A DNA stretch of 64,000 nt from Theobroma cacao. Lineage: Eukaryota > Streptophyta > Magnoliopsida > Malvales > Malvaceae. Where the stretch lies: the NCBI RefSeq assembly GCF_000208745.1, contig NC_030855.1, positions 19,439,031-19,503,030 of the forward strand, given 5' to 3'. Every line of letters starts with the position of its first letter. Within the stretch, counting starts at the first letter, position 1. Under the pieces are notes generated by a model, which worked only from the letters and a program-made list of their open reading frames with translations, was not told where the DNA came from and ran no database searches. A program made the position numbers and the translations under genes. Shown in pieces: positions 24,359 through 37,323 of this stretch.

Positions 24359-25765
24359 TGTCGTGAAGACACCAAATTGGCAAGGTTAAAAAACCCTATT
24401 TAGTGAACATTAATCTTGACTAGGTTTGAAACCCCACTAAAGTGAAAAATAGTCAAACTCTCACTTTGGTTGGTCAAACTAAAGATACTAGAATTTCTTA
24501 CTCTTTTAAAAAGAGTCTAGAGAAAATATGCACTATTTATTCAAGAAAACATTCTTAATTTATTCTCAACTTAATTGTATAATAATTAAGCATAAGGGTG
24601 CTATTTATAGTGTAATAGCCTCAAATTTTAATAAAACTCTACTTTTAGTTATCAAATACAATTAGAGTAGTTAACAAGAGATTTAAATAAAATAGGTATG
24701 TTATTCCTAAATAGAATATAACTAGCCTAAAGTCCTAGTGCAAGTAAGTTAAATAAAAGGAGAATTTTATTAGATAATAATAATCTAATAATATACTTTT
24801 GCATCATTCTCCCTAGATTGGAGAAAAAAGAATCGTTTTCAAACTCCATGTCTTCTCTGTGTTCTAATTTCCCGATGCATCTTCTTATCCCATATTTTGA
24901 TCTTGTTGCGACTTTCTCTTTCTCATTGTCGTTTAAGATTTTCTCACCATATAGGGGCATACTTCTTCAATTTAATTGCAACAAGTTTTACACGATTTTC
25001 ATCAAGAACATCTTTGAGCTCAAAAACTCTTTTCACTATGTAAAGCCAGTCAAGGAAGTCATTAAGGTGAAGTTTTTCTTCAAACTCAACAATGTTGACC
25101 TTAATTCCCAAATCTCTAATAGTAGTAACTCTTAGGTGATGTGTAGATACTTCTTCATCAGAGGAAGATTCTTGATGGAAAAGGGCTGGTATTATCCTTT
25201 TCATCATTAGAGCTATTATTGTTGATTTGAGTAGCAGCACGTTTTATGAGTTGCTCTTATAATTTTTGAATTTGAAGACGTAATTTCCCAATCTTAATCT
25301 CGTGATCATTTATTGACAAGCATTTTAGCGTTTTGGCAGCATGTTGGCTCAAATGAGGAACGACAATTTATGACAGTGATGATATGGTGATAACATGGTG
25401 ATGGCGATGTGGTGACGCAGAAAAAAAGATGATGATGTAACTATAAAAACAATAAAAAAGATAAAATTACCCGAACAAGGGGAGTCGAAACCCAATAGCG
25501 ACAAGAACCCGAATTACATAATGAACAATGATCCTCCCACTCTAATACTAAACTGACACTAAAGCATCATGAATACACCAATATTAGAGAGAATAGAAAA
25601 TGTCACTTAGGTGAATATCAATCTTGGTAAGGTTAGAAACCCCACTAAGGTGAAAAATAGTCAAACTCCCATATTGGTTAGCAAACTAAATATACTAAAA
25701 CCTCTTACTCTTTTGAAAAGAGTCCAGAGAAAATAAGCACTATTTATTCAAGAAAATATTCTTTA
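24359..25765 (-). mobile_element. Internally deleted gag-only LTR retroelement
   Basis: On the minus strand the order is: truncated 5' LTR (about 25765-25565), leader (about 25565-25330), gag remnant (25330-24815), a short polypurine tract (AGGGAGAA, 24814-24807), then the 3' LTR (24806-24359, 448 bp, starting TGATGC). The LTR contains a TATAAATAG box on the minus strand (about 24609-24601). The gag frame includes DLGIKVNIVEFE, DFLDWLYIVKRVFELKD and KLVAIKLKKYAPIW, typical of Ty3/gypsy capsid regions. The gag then runs nearly straight into the polypurine tract, so protease, reverse transcriptase and integrase are all missing. It can only be non-autonomous. Confidence 0.75.
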
Positions 25766-25774
25766 GCTAACAAA

Positions 25775-26290
25775 ATGAGCCAAGACATCAAAATCATTAA
25801 AGAATTGTTTATGACATAGAGATTGAGGAACTATGTCTCCAAGTTCAAGAATTGCAAGAACAACTCGCAAGAAGAAATACTGGTCAAATCAACAACAGTA
25901 ACTCCAATGATGAGAGGATAATACCAACCCTTTTTATCAAGAATCGTCTTTTGATGAAGAAGTATTTATACGTCGCCTAAGAACTGTTGTCTTTTGATGA
26001 AGAAGTACCTATAAGTTGCCTAAGAACTGCTGCTAATAGAGATTTAGGAATCAATGTAGATATCCCTGAGTTTGAATGAAGGTTTCACCTTGATAACTTT
26101 TTGACTGGCTCTACACATTGAAAAGAGTTTTTGAACTCAAAGATATTCCCGATGAAAAACGTGTAAAGTTTATTGCAATTAAATTGAATAAGTATGCCTC
26201 TATTTGGTGAAAAAATCTCAAACTTCAACGAGAAAGGGAAGATCGCAACAAAATCAGAACATGAGATAAAATATATCGAGAACTCAAACG
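25775..26290 (+). pseudogene. Second gag remnant in opposite orientation
   Basis: The plus strand encodes a broken relative of the gag at 24815-25330, with recognisable pieces DLGINVDIPEFE, LKRVFELKDIPDEKRVKF and IAIKLNKYASIW separated by stop codons. A short internal duplication (TTTTGATGAAGAAGTA at about 25949 and 25991) disrupts the front part. It lies between a truncated LTR on its left and a full LTR on its right, both of which run in the opposite sense. This arrangement cannot come from a simple insertion and implies rearrangement. Confidence 0.7.
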
Positions 26291-26296
26291 TAAAGG

Positions 26297-26742
26297 CGTC
26301 GTAAAGACACTAATATTGGCGCGATTAGAAAACCCCACCAAGGTGAACATTAAAAATCTCATTAAGGTGAAAATTAGTCAAAGGCAAACCAAAGATATTA
26401 GAAACTCTTGTTCTTTTAGAAAGAGTTTAAAGAAAATAAGCACAATTTATGTAAGAAAATATGCTTTATTTATTCCCAACTTGATTGTATAGTAACTAAG
26501 GCTAATTATGCTATTTATAGTGTGACAGCTCAAATTCTAATAAAATTCTACTTTAGTTGTTTAATACAATTATAGTAGTTAATAACATTTTTAAATAAAA
26601 TAAGTGTTTTATACTTAAATAAAACATAATTACTAACCTAAAATTCTAGTGCACGTAAATTAAATAAAAAGAAAAATTTATTTTTTTAGTATTTCTTATG
26701 CGAGATTTATATAATAATAATTAATAATATATTCCTCCATCA
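26297..26742 (-). mobile_element. LTR of the gag-only element family (446 bp)
   Basis: This aligns along its length with the LTR at 24359-24806, in the same orientation. On the minus strand it starts TGATGGAGGAAT at 26742 and is preceded by a purine-rich tract (GAAGGAGGGAGTG, 26755-26743) that looks like the polypurine tract of a 3' LTR. A TATA-like box is conserved. The purine tract differs from that of the left copy (AGGGAGAA), so the two LTRs probably come from different insertions. Confidence 0.7.
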
Positions 26743-27010
26743 CACTCCCTCCTTCGTTTTAACCTTTGGAGGTCCATAGAATCAAACGACGACTCATGTT
26801 CCATTAAGATCCAAGGGACAGTTGCCGAGCGCCCTAATGCTAGTGCCGCTGCTCTCCTGGCATATACTCCTGCTTTCTCAAAAGCTCTTCGATCCAGGCA
26901 AGAACATGACAGTGAGACCCTGTTCAATTTCCAGTTGTATTATGCACGTGCACTATTCTTCTCTATCTCTTCAATTGGAGCATCTTCACGACATTCAGCC
27001 TCCATTATAA
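26743..27010 (-). other. Likely 3' internal piece of an LTR element
   Basis: The segment is more GC-rich than its surroundings and is open in frames on both strands. It ends at the purine tract adjoining the LTR start at 26742. The simplest reading is the last part of a retroelement internal region in minus sense, but I do not recognise any pol motif, and capture of other sequence is possible. Confidence 0.35.
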
Positions 27011-30000
27011 AAATAGACATATAATACTTTATCACTTTCCTCAATATGTACATTACTAAGTAAGGCTAGTATTTTCTAAAACGCCTTCGTACAAGACATT
27101 AACCTGATCAAACAGAAATTGTCTAAACTTGGTATATAGTTCATTTTTTCTTTGCAGGGTTGTCTAGGATCCAATCATCCTTTTGGGGCCACTGCTGTTA
27201 CAATCTTTTAAGGCCATACGTATCACCCTTGAAAATTTGTTTAGAAGTAGAAATTACTGCAGAAATTTCATTAATTTGATAATGTAATTTACCTTTTAAG
27301 CTAATCATTAATTTCATGGTTAAAGCATAACTTTTCCCCAAAAAAAACCAAAGTATTCAGTGTTTAAGTTTCCTACGCCATTGCAGTTAATGAAGTTACT
27401 TGTAAAAGTGGATCTTATAAGAGGGCCAAGTAATATATTCGATACTTAAACAACTCTGATTTGTGGAGTCTTGGATAACGTAATTGAGTACCACTGAGTT
27501 GTCAAATTACTTACACATTATTGAAAAAAAGAAAAGTGTAGAGATTGAAGTAGATCCAAGGTTGCGACTGTTGCTGATGTCCTCTTAATTATTTAAGCCA
27601 GATGGAGTTAGCAGTCACCAAACGAGAGACTTTTTGACTTGATATTTTTCAAAGAAAAGAAAATGGGGGGAACATGCTACCTATCATTAAAAGTTAACCC
27701 AACTATATATAAAAAATTGTAGTTAAAGCAGCTGCTTTCACGTAAAAAGCTGATCAGTAGTCCCCTTCTCTCCGTTGATGATGCTTCGTCTGATCCCTTC
27801 TTTCTTGTCAGGTGTCCCACGCCCCCATTCCGTGTCTCTCTCCAATATTCTAGCTATCTGCGTATTTCATTATGAGCTCGTGGCTTGTTTCCCAAACGTT
27901 GACACTATTAGATGCTCATTAGAAATATAGTGAATATATAATTATTGTTGAATAACTCCAAATTTTGAGACATTAGCCAACAAATTAATTATAAGAGCAG
28001 TTCTAATTATATATGACAAACACTAACAGGAAAAAACATGAATTCATGTTGAGAAATCAAATCATATGAAAGAAAACAAAAACAAACAAAACCGTTCCTT
28101 TCAAAGTGAATTATGGGGCAAGATTTCAAGATTTGGAGCCACTTTGAATAAACCAACTTCCTACTTACATTAATATAGTATTACTTGTACAAGGGACCAA
28201 CATATATAATGATGTTAGATGCTGCCCTTTAGAGTATTGGTGCAAGAGGTCAGGAACTGATCACTGGATATGTATGGGTCTGTTTGAAGTTCAATTTTAG
28301 CACTTACATATAGACATATGTAACAATTATTAAGAATTGATTTTGAAACGCAACCAACACAGTGATGATTCATTTAATCATACGTGTTGAACTATGCTGC
28401 CACTGTTGTGACATTTCTTTGGCTGCCGACAACTGCCGATGATATTGTACGTTTCGGGGGTGATAAGAAAAATGGAGAGAAACTTGTTGGAGATTTCATG
28501 AATTAATTACTAGCGGTTACAATGGAGTAATCTATCTTTAAGGTTTTGTTTTTATATATACATTTGATTTTGTAATTCCTTAATTAAAATTGGAACATTG
28601 TAACATATATGGTGTTTGAATCTTGAAAATTTCACCTTTTTCATGAATTTCTTGTATTTTAATTTATATACAAGTTCATTTATTCATTATTCATCTGTCA
28701 TCTTACATATTAGAAAACATAATATAATTTAAATAGTGTTAATTGAATCCTTTTTTCGTCTTAAATTTTTGAGAAATGCAGTTACACAAATTAACACGAT
28801 TCATGAGAAAACTTGGTTTAGTATTTTATCAAGTTGGCGATACCCAAAATCATTACAAATGGGTGCATAATAATATGAACAAATTAGGGGATTAAAAAAA
28901 AAAAAAAAAGAGTTCCCAAAATTCCAACCAATGGGAATATATAATTTTGACTCTTGTTTCATGGCTCATCTCTTCTAAACGTGTACCTTTATGAAGGAAA
29001 CGTGGAGATCGCAACTTCAATTCTATTTTTATCAAAAAAGTGGCTGCCACGACTTCATGGGCTGCCCAAATGTTATTCAAGGTCATGAACGTTGTTAAAT
29101 TATTTTACATAGATATTATTTATTTTAATTTTTTTTCTTGACAGTATCTTGATTTGTCAAGGTCAATGTAAGTGAAAAAAACTTTTCTGCTCTTGTCCCT
29201 AATAAAATCTATTTTATTGTTAGTTGATTTCTTAGATCTTGAAAGAAAATTGACATACTAATGTTAAAAAAGTTTCAAAATTGAAATCTTCTTATAATCA
29301 ATTATGTGTTAAGTTCAAACATCATAAATATTATTTTATGATAAAAAAGTGTATATATATATATATATAGTTAAGAATTAGAGATCTGAACCCAAATATT
29401 AAAATCTAAAGTAATCCTATAAATGTCATAAATTAGACAAATTATGTAAGAATTAGTCATATGAGTGGTGTATGGTACAATAACACAAGTACTAAACGAC
29501 ATATGCTTGCTTTCATTGTGATTTAAATATGAAAATTTAATGATATTAAATGTTTGGGTATGATACGGTCTCTCAAGTACCCCAATAGCATGCCTCTCCT
29601 CTCACTTCATGTACCAAATACCCACATCATGAAACGGATCAAGGGGCAGCCTTGGAAATCAATCAAGGTACCCACAAGAAAAAACAGAAAAAAGAAAAAG
29701 AAAATATAGTCCATAAAAACAACAGCGTATTCTACTGTATGTATGTATATATATATATTATTAATTAAGTATATAATGTTTTACATTAAAGTTATATAGA
29801 TATTTTTGGTACAATTTTAATTATTTTAATTATGTTATATATATTATATATATTTTTTGTATGGTGCAGAATTGCTGTTTGCTCTGCAAATTTAAGCTGG
29901 AAACATAACATGATTTGGTACCATGTTTTTAAGACCAATCTCGAACTAGTTGTAAAGTAAAAGCAGTGTCAGGCAAAGAGAAAGAAAAAGGAAAAACAGT

Positions 30001-30090
30001 GGGGAAAAAAAAAAAACCACATCCTCCATTTAGACAACAGTGTTCCATTCCATCTTCCCCCTCCCCTTCTTAATTATTATTCCTCTCGTA
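27011..30090. other. Intergenic region left of the SurE gene
   Basis: No gene with exon structure or recognisable protein is seen. The content is AT-rich intergenic DNA with TA microsatellites (about 29353-29369 and 29744-29758) and a long A-run (28893-28909). The right end should contain the promoter of the SurE-type gene. Confidence 0.55.
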
Positions 30091-30345
30091 TCAAAAAGTC
30101 CTCTCTCTCTCTCTCTCTCTCTCTGTCTTCAAAAGCTTTTTCACCGTCTTAAAATCACTCTCTCTCTCTCTCTCTCTTTCTCGGTCTCCCGGTAGACCCG
30201 GTCTATCCAACTCTCTCTCTCTCTTATTTATCTATCCATTCCGATTCCTTTTTGCAGCAAATTTTCCTTTTCTCATTTATTGTTATCTCTCTCTTTTGGC
30301 TCTCTTGTTTAGGGTTTTGATTCAATCATTCTTAATGAAATAAAT
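30091..30345 (+). promoter_or_regulatory. CT-rich leader/core promoter of SurE gene, with telo-box and mini-uORF
   Basis: Three CT-microsatellite runs (about 30101-30124, 30159-30182 and 30211-30223) give a pyrimidine patch typical of plant core promoters and leaders. TAGGGTTT, a telo-box (AAACCCTA) on the opposite strand, is at 30310-30317. An upstream ATG at 30335 makes a two-codon frame (ATG AAA TAA) that stops 2 nt before the main ATG at 30346. Translation of the main frame would then need leaky scanning or reinitiation. Confidence 0.6.
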
Positions 30346-33300
30346 ATGACGACTACTTCTGTGAAGAAGAACATGTTACCTCCTGGTTTGGTTAACAATC
30401 TGCAAGAAGTTCTCCTTAGCAGAAAAGGAGGAAACAACAACAATGAACAACAAAAGGATGATTCTGCTGCTGATTCTACTGAGCCATCTACTTCTACTTG
30501 TAATGAAGACGCTGCTGATGGTAACGACAGCTCCAAGCCTGTCGTTTTGCTTACCAACGGGGAAGGGATTGACTCCCTTGGCCTTGTTTATCTCGTTCAA
30601 GCTTTGGTCCGTTTAGGCCTCTACAATGTCCATGTTTGCGCTCCTCAATCGTGGGTCTTTCCTTGAAATTTCTCAAATTTTCTGATTTCTTTTTTGTTTC
30701 GTCGTAATTTTTGCATTTGCTCATCTGGGTTCTCCCCAATTTTTATTTTTTGGTTTGCTTCTCATTGTTTATTTACCAGGATATGCGGGTCTCTCTTATT
30801 TTTTAATCGTTTAGCAAATTTGGTTATGTTCTTTTTAGTTGGTCTTGATATCAGAATTGGCAAATATGCAAATTTTCTTTCTTCATAATTCTTTTTAACT
30901 CTTTTTTTCTTTTGGAAATGTCGCTTATATCGAATTATGATTGTTCTGCTTTTTTTTAATTATATTAATTTGGACATTTAGTCTAAAAATATTTAATTTC
31001 TAACATTTTGGCAAGTAAATCTGGTAATTTGTTGTGATTTATTAGCTTCTGAATGGATTGCTTCAGGGACAAATCTGTTTCGGGTCATTCAGTAACTCTC
31101 CGAGAAACAATTGCTGTTACTCCAGCCGAAATTGATGGCGCCACAGCTTATGAAGTATCAGGTGTGATTGGATTTTGCATTAATGTTATTCAATTTTTTC
31201 GGGCAAGTTATAAGTATTTGTTGAGTTGGGATATGAAACCACACTATTATAGTAAGCCAAGTATAGTGTGTCAGAACTAAGAACCATCATTTTTTTATAT
31301 GATGGAAATTTGGCTTTTAATTTTTTTTTCTGACTGTTATTTGTTACCTTTTTCAGATGCTCATGTGAATATATGTCTGCAAGCTTGTGTAAATTTGATG
31401 TGGATTGAGTTATAATTCATAATTGGCTTCAATCATGATTCTATGCTTTCAGGGACTACTGTGGATTGCGTCTCCTTAGCCTTGTCTGGGGCACTATTCT
31501 CATGGTCAAAGCCTCTACTGGTTAGGCATTCATCCTCTAATCAATGAATTAAAAACATAAGTTTGGTTTTAAGCATTTATTGACTACTGTATGTGATGTA
31601 AATTTCCAGGTAATTAGTGGAATTAATCGGGGATCAAGCTGTGGTCATCACATGTAAGTCTTTGAACATGCCTGCACAATAATACCAATTGAATTTTGCT
31701 TTGATTTTAACAGGTGGGACTAGTGCCCTTTTAATTGATATTTATAAAAGATACTATAAGTTTTCCTTTGAAGCTTTATCTGCTGATGATAAAGCTTTGC
31801 ATGTCTTCATGCATGTGTTATGGTTTTTAGATCTTGTTAGTTTACCGATAATCTTTTTTGCTCGTGTTTGGATGCCAAGTGTATTTATAATGTGTAATAT
31901 ACCAGGTTTTACTCAGGTGTTGTGGCTGGCGCTAGAGAAGCATTAATTTGTGGTGTACCCTCTTTGTCAATATCACTGAACTGGTGACTTACAATCCTGT
32001 TTTATGGGGATTAGGTTCTACTATTTTCTTTTCACTTTCATAATTGAATGTTCTTTTGAATGTTGGATACTATTGCAGGAAGAGGGAAGAAAGCCAAGAA
32101 AGTGATTTTAAGGATGCAGTTGCTGTTTGTTTACCTTTAATCAATGCAGCCATCAGAGATATTGAAAAGGGTGTTTTCCCTAAAAGTTGCTTTCTAAGTA
32201 TAGAAATCCCTACTTCTCCTTCAGCAAACAAGGTTTGGATTCCTTAGTTTAAGGACATTAATAAAATAAGATTGTGATAACTTTTATGTGATGTGTACTG
32301 ATGTCTATCATGTTTTAAATGAGATATGATAGTGGTTTTGGTCTTTAAATTGTGGATATCAACTGATGATGAATATTTGCATATAATTGCTTCCTTGTCA
32401 TGCCCTCATGAAATCTTGTTATATACAACTGTTTAAAAGCCAATTGGATTCTGTTAGACAATTCATTGTAGCTGATGGTGACAATAATTTTCTAGGGTGG
32501 GTATTGAGTGTTCCTGTTTTTAAACTGTCTGTTGTGCTTCTTATGTTAGGAGAGGCAAAATATATGAGGTCACTATCATCATAAAAACGATCTTTTGTTA
32601 GAGCTAATGTGGAAGATCCTTGCTTACGCCTTAGTAGAGCAATCAATCTGCTCATCTATTCGTATTCATTTGTTTGTTTGTAGGCTATAGCATGAATGTG
32701 TGGGAACTCTCATATAGTCATATCAGGTTCAAATTATTAGGTAATCTTGGAATTGTTTTCATAAATGTCCCTTTTGGAACTTTTCGAAGCTCTCTATCTC
32801 TTCTTTTAATTTTCTTAGATGCAGAGATTTGAGTGAGATATGATTTACTTCCTAAATTGTTATGGATGGGTGAAGTTTCATTGCTTTTAGTCATGTCAAA
32901 GAGTTGGATGTGCCTAAAAGCAGCATTTTTAGAGGTTATTATACAAGGTTCATGCCTTGTCTTCTTTAAGAGAATTAAAATCCTTAGAAAGCATCATGAT
33001 AATATATGATCTGGTAGGAAGTTTCAAGTCATGCTCTTTATTGATGAAATGGAAATTTCCCTGATGCAATGTCCCTCTTAAAAGATCTGCACCCCAAGTG
33101 ATTTGGCAGAAAAATTTTTGGAAAATTGATTATGTGAAGCTTCAAGTAGAAAACATCCAATTTTGCTACTTTTGAATGGAAGCTTCTTTGAACAGGGGAA
33201 AGCTTTAAATCACCCTTGGAAGGAAGCTTCCTTATGGTGGTTGGATGTTCTATATAAAAGTACATTTCGACAATCCAAGTTCCAACCAGCATAGTTACTC

Positions 33301-35067
33301 AAATATTTGAATCCAAGTTGTGTCCAACTAGACACAAAAGAATGGCTTTTGAAGTTTGATAAAATTTCACACATGTCATTGTGTCTTGTCACACATAATT
33401 CGGACTAAAATTTTTGATCTGTTCAGTGTTACTCCTTTAGATAACCTCTGTAGCTGTGCCTTTTTGTTTCTTTTTAATGTTTCACACATAAATTATGCTA
33501 ATGGAACATGAGTCCCTATTTGACTTCATAAATTGTTCTTGATGGCTGATGCTTCATACACAATTGATCTGCTATGTTGCCTTCAGTTATGATCTTTCTA
33601 CTGCTAATTTTTTCCTGCTTATTTTTGTTCTTGTGGGATAACTCTATCTGGCAACTGCATCAACTAATTCTTGCCTTTTTTTTTTTTTGAACATGTTGTT
33701 TGTTCTAAGAGCTGATCCATTTAATGACCTTTTACTTTGATGCTATATCTGTTTTATCAGATTATTTTATCAAAACTGTTTAGCTCTATATTCCTTATCT
33801 TTCTTCGAGCACAATCTATTGTTTCATTACATCAGCTGCATGCTCCGCCCACTGTTATGTGTAGTTATTTTCGGCACGTAACTTTATCTGGTCTCTTCAT
33901 ATATTTTTGCTTATTCATATGTGACAGGGTTTTAAATTGACCAAGCAAAGTTTTTGGAGATCTGCTCCAAGTTGGCAAGCTGTTTCAGCTAATCGGCATC
34001 CTTCTGCTGCACATTTCATGTCTAATCAACAAAGCCTTGGTATCCAACTTGCACAGCTTAGCCGAGATGCATCAGCTGCTGTAAGTTTCTTTTTATTGAA
34101 CAAGATTGCATCATTCACTCCCCTTCCTCAACCCCCTTATACATGTCTGCATTCTTTATATTAATCTCTTAAATTGTAGGATCAGTATCTTTGTCACTCT
34201 TCACTCTTGATAATGTATGCATATGTTTCCACAGGGTGCTGCTCGCCGCTTGACCACACAAAGGAAGAACGTGGAGATAGAATCTGTTGGGGCTGCTAAA
34301 TCTGATACCAAGAAAGTGAAAAAGTACTTTCGATTGGAGGTATTGAAAATTCCATCTAAGAAATCTAGAAGTTATTAATTGCCATAAATCCCGATTTTTA
34401 TTGCTCTTGTAGTTGGTGAAACCAAGAACGAGAAATCCTTTTCTTATCATCTTCTTTTCTAAATAAATATTATATTTTAAAATTTTTTCTTATTTCAATA
34501 ATATATTTGAACATTTCCATAGAATCAGGGTTTGCCTACTTAGGAATCTCTTAAATGGAATATTTAGTTGTCTCATACATGTTGCATGTGCATCTCAAAA
34601 GCTTAAAAGCTTCCTTTTTTTTTGTTTATACTAATTTTTGCTTGCTCTTCATCAATCTTTTTTCTTATCCACGTATACTTTAATCTTGTTACGAGTAATT
34701 ATAGTTGATTGTTGATATGGGTATATATATTTTGCAGTTTGTTGATAGAGAACAGGAAGATACAGATGAGGATTTGGATTTCAGGGCACTCGATAGCGGA
34801 TTTGTAAGTTGAAACCCTATTGTTTTTTTCCCTGAAATTGGTTTTGAATGATTGATTTTCGTTTTCGTGAGGGTCATGAAATTGACCTATGTAATATTAA
34901 ATGGTTCCTTTTATGTCACCATAAAACAGCAGTTGATTTGGTTCTTTCATTTTTGCTTGAAATGATAGGTTGCAGTAACTCCCCTATCACTTTCTCCACA
35001 AATGGAATCAGACATTCAAACGGCTGCATCAGATTGGATCTCCAGTGCGCTTCATGGGGAGCAATAG
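30346..35067 (+). CDS. SurE-type 5'/3'-nucleotidase (survival protein SurE-like)
   Basis: Ten exons join in frame to 388 residues: 30346-30650, 31067-31161, 31453-31520, 31610-31653, 31906-31983, 32079-32232, 33928-34080, 34235-34339, 34738-34803 and 34969-35067. All introns are GT-AG. SurE enzymes remove phosphate from nucleoside monophosphates using a divalent metal. After an Asn/Ser-rich lead (residues 1-62) come the metal motif LLTNGEGIDS (69-77), the SGHSVT segment (exon 2) and SGINRGSSCGHHMFYSG (159-175), with N162 as the conserved metal-linked Asn. The length matches the plant SurE group of Arabidopsis At1g72880 (about 385 residues). The acidic pair of the bacterial NDDG motif is G-E here. 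No clear targeting peptide is seen. Family assignment is firm; activity of this copy is inferred. Confidence 0.95.
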
Positions 35068-37320
35068 AACCTTGGGTACCAACATAAAATCTTAATCAGT
35101 CATTTGTATAAAGCCACAGGAGCGATATACATTTAGTCATCAATTGAGATCTGCTTTGTTATGATATTTCTTTTTTCCCTCCTCTTTGTTATGTATTTCC
35201 CTTTCCATTTTTTATAAAGGGTTCTAAACACCATCAGGTTTGGGGTTGTCTTGGTTTCCTCTAGGTCTTGATACAAGGAAATAGCCTTGGTCTGAATGAT
35301 ATGACCATGTGCTTTCCCCAAATTATTGTTGTTGTTTCTTTTTTCCTGACCACTTTTTTCATTTTTTGTTCTTTGGATTTGTATGTAATTTCTTCTTTGA
35401 TTTCTTAGATGGTGTTCATGATTATTAATCAATTTTTTCAATTTACTTTTGTGGTTGACTAATCATTGAGCAATACTATCATAAGCCATCACATTTACTG
35501 TATTTATTGAATTATTTGGGATGATTTCAAGTGTATTGAATTAACCTTTTAACTATTGGCCATTAAGCAAAACCTCTCTCAACCTCAATGGTTAAGCTTC
35601 CCCAATTACTTATGTGATTGTTAAGATATATTTAAAGATTTAAATTAATCATTACTAGTAACGAGTGTAAGTTTTAATAGTCACGTGATTTAAGGTCGAA
35701 TTGTTGTTGGGTTAATGGTGTTTGGATATAGATCATTACAATTGATATTCGAACATGTTCTATCGTGGTGTGGACTTTTAATTTTCGTTGGTGAGGCATG
35801 GATCATACGGGTGGTGTTTGTTATTTTGTTAGAAATGTGATTATTGAAAATGTGATTACTGGATATGTGATTGTTGAAAAAATAATTTTGTAACGTTTGC
35901 AATAACATGAGAAAGTAATATCATAAAGAATGTGATTGGTAGGGGATTATATCGTAGTGTTTGGTTTGAAAGGATTTTATTGGAAATATAGTATAAATTT
36001 ACAAAATTATCTTTACATATATCAATATACAATTAAGTACTTTTCTTCTTTTTAATATAAATTTTGAAGTTTACATTTCTTTTATAAAAATTGATTGAAG
36101 TAAAAAAATATAAAATTATTTTTTAAAATGGTGAATCAAAATATAAGAAAAAAAATGAAAACATCAAATAAAAGAAAAAAAAAAGCAACGAATAGGGGTA
36201 TTGAAAACGGAACATTGCAGTGTTTTTTCTTTTTATTGATTTACTTTGTTTTGCCCTCGGCAAAGTAAAAATAACTCAAGCTATTGCACTGCAAAGTAAA
36301 AGATCATATCCTCTTTCCAAACACACCATAAAGTGCTTTGGGCAAGAAAGAGAAGAACATAGATAGTGTTGACATTTATAAAGCTTTTTAGCCGTTTTTT
36401 TCCCCAGAAGGAGCTGCTTATTTTGACGGTGGATCTTGATATTGTTAGTAAAACCACTATTTTGTATGAAGATTGTTTTTGAAAAAAGAATAAAAGAGAG
36501 GGTTAGATTATGGTGAGGACTGTTTGGGAGAAAAAAAATTATAACTTAACTTTCCCTTCGGTGAGAGAAGAAAATGATGTTCCCTTTGCTCACTGCAATC
36601 ACTTTGTAATGGGAAGACTTTTTCGTATTTTTTTTACTAACCAAACACTATAAGCACATTACAATAAATTAAAATGCAGAAAATCTTCTCTACTTACATC
36701 ATACCACACGCTCTCATAGAGTGAGTTTTGATTGTGATTGCTTTGATGCGAACATCGAGGATCCATGGGGTATTGATTATAATTGTCTTGACAAAAATAT
36801 CAATGATTTGAGTTTGTGAGATTATTATGCTTATAGCACCTCATATTATACATGAATGTGATTGTTAAGACTTGAATCTTAAATTAGAACATCAAGGATC
36901 AAGGGGCTTTTATTATGATTGTCTTGATAAATGTATAAATGATTTGAATCGATAGGATCGCTATATTCATCGATTGTAAATGTGATTGGTAAGATTTAAA
37001 TTAATGAAATTATTTGAAAAAAAAATTCTAGGTAAATGGTGCTCGGACCCCAAACATATTACAAACCATTGTTAATTTGTATTTAATTTCAAGTTATAAG
37101 TATGATTATAAAAAAGTTCTACTACTTACAACTTCAAATTTCATTTTTCTAATTTTTGTACTCTTATCTCTAACTTTCTCTATCTATTCAATTTTTTTTT
37201 TTCAAAATTTTCCCTTTTTGAACATCAATTTAAAGTGTAAAAAGGTGCTTATGATTTATTAACCTTCTTTTATGCTAACATATTAATTTCAAAATTAAGT
37301 ACATAATGAAATTCTATGGA
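35068..37320. repeat. Intergenic region with tandem ~137-bp repeats
   Basis: The 3' UTR of the SurE gene should occupy the first few hundred bases. 36724-36860 and 36861-36998 are direct repeats (GAACATCGAGGATC and GAACATCAAGGATC, each followed by TGATTGTCTTGA-like sequence), with a partial third copy start at about 36975. 35800-36660 holds GTGTTTGGTT-type motifs and their complements (about 35961, 36322 and 36632), as in small DNA transposons, but no exact ends or target duplication could be fixed. No gene is seen. Confidence 0.5.
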
Positions 37321-37323
37321 AAA

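Noticed and set aside
35800..36660. A complete MITE bounded by GTGTTTGGTT motifs
   Set aside because: The motifs recur at several places, and neither matching terminal repeats nor a target duplication could be fixed.
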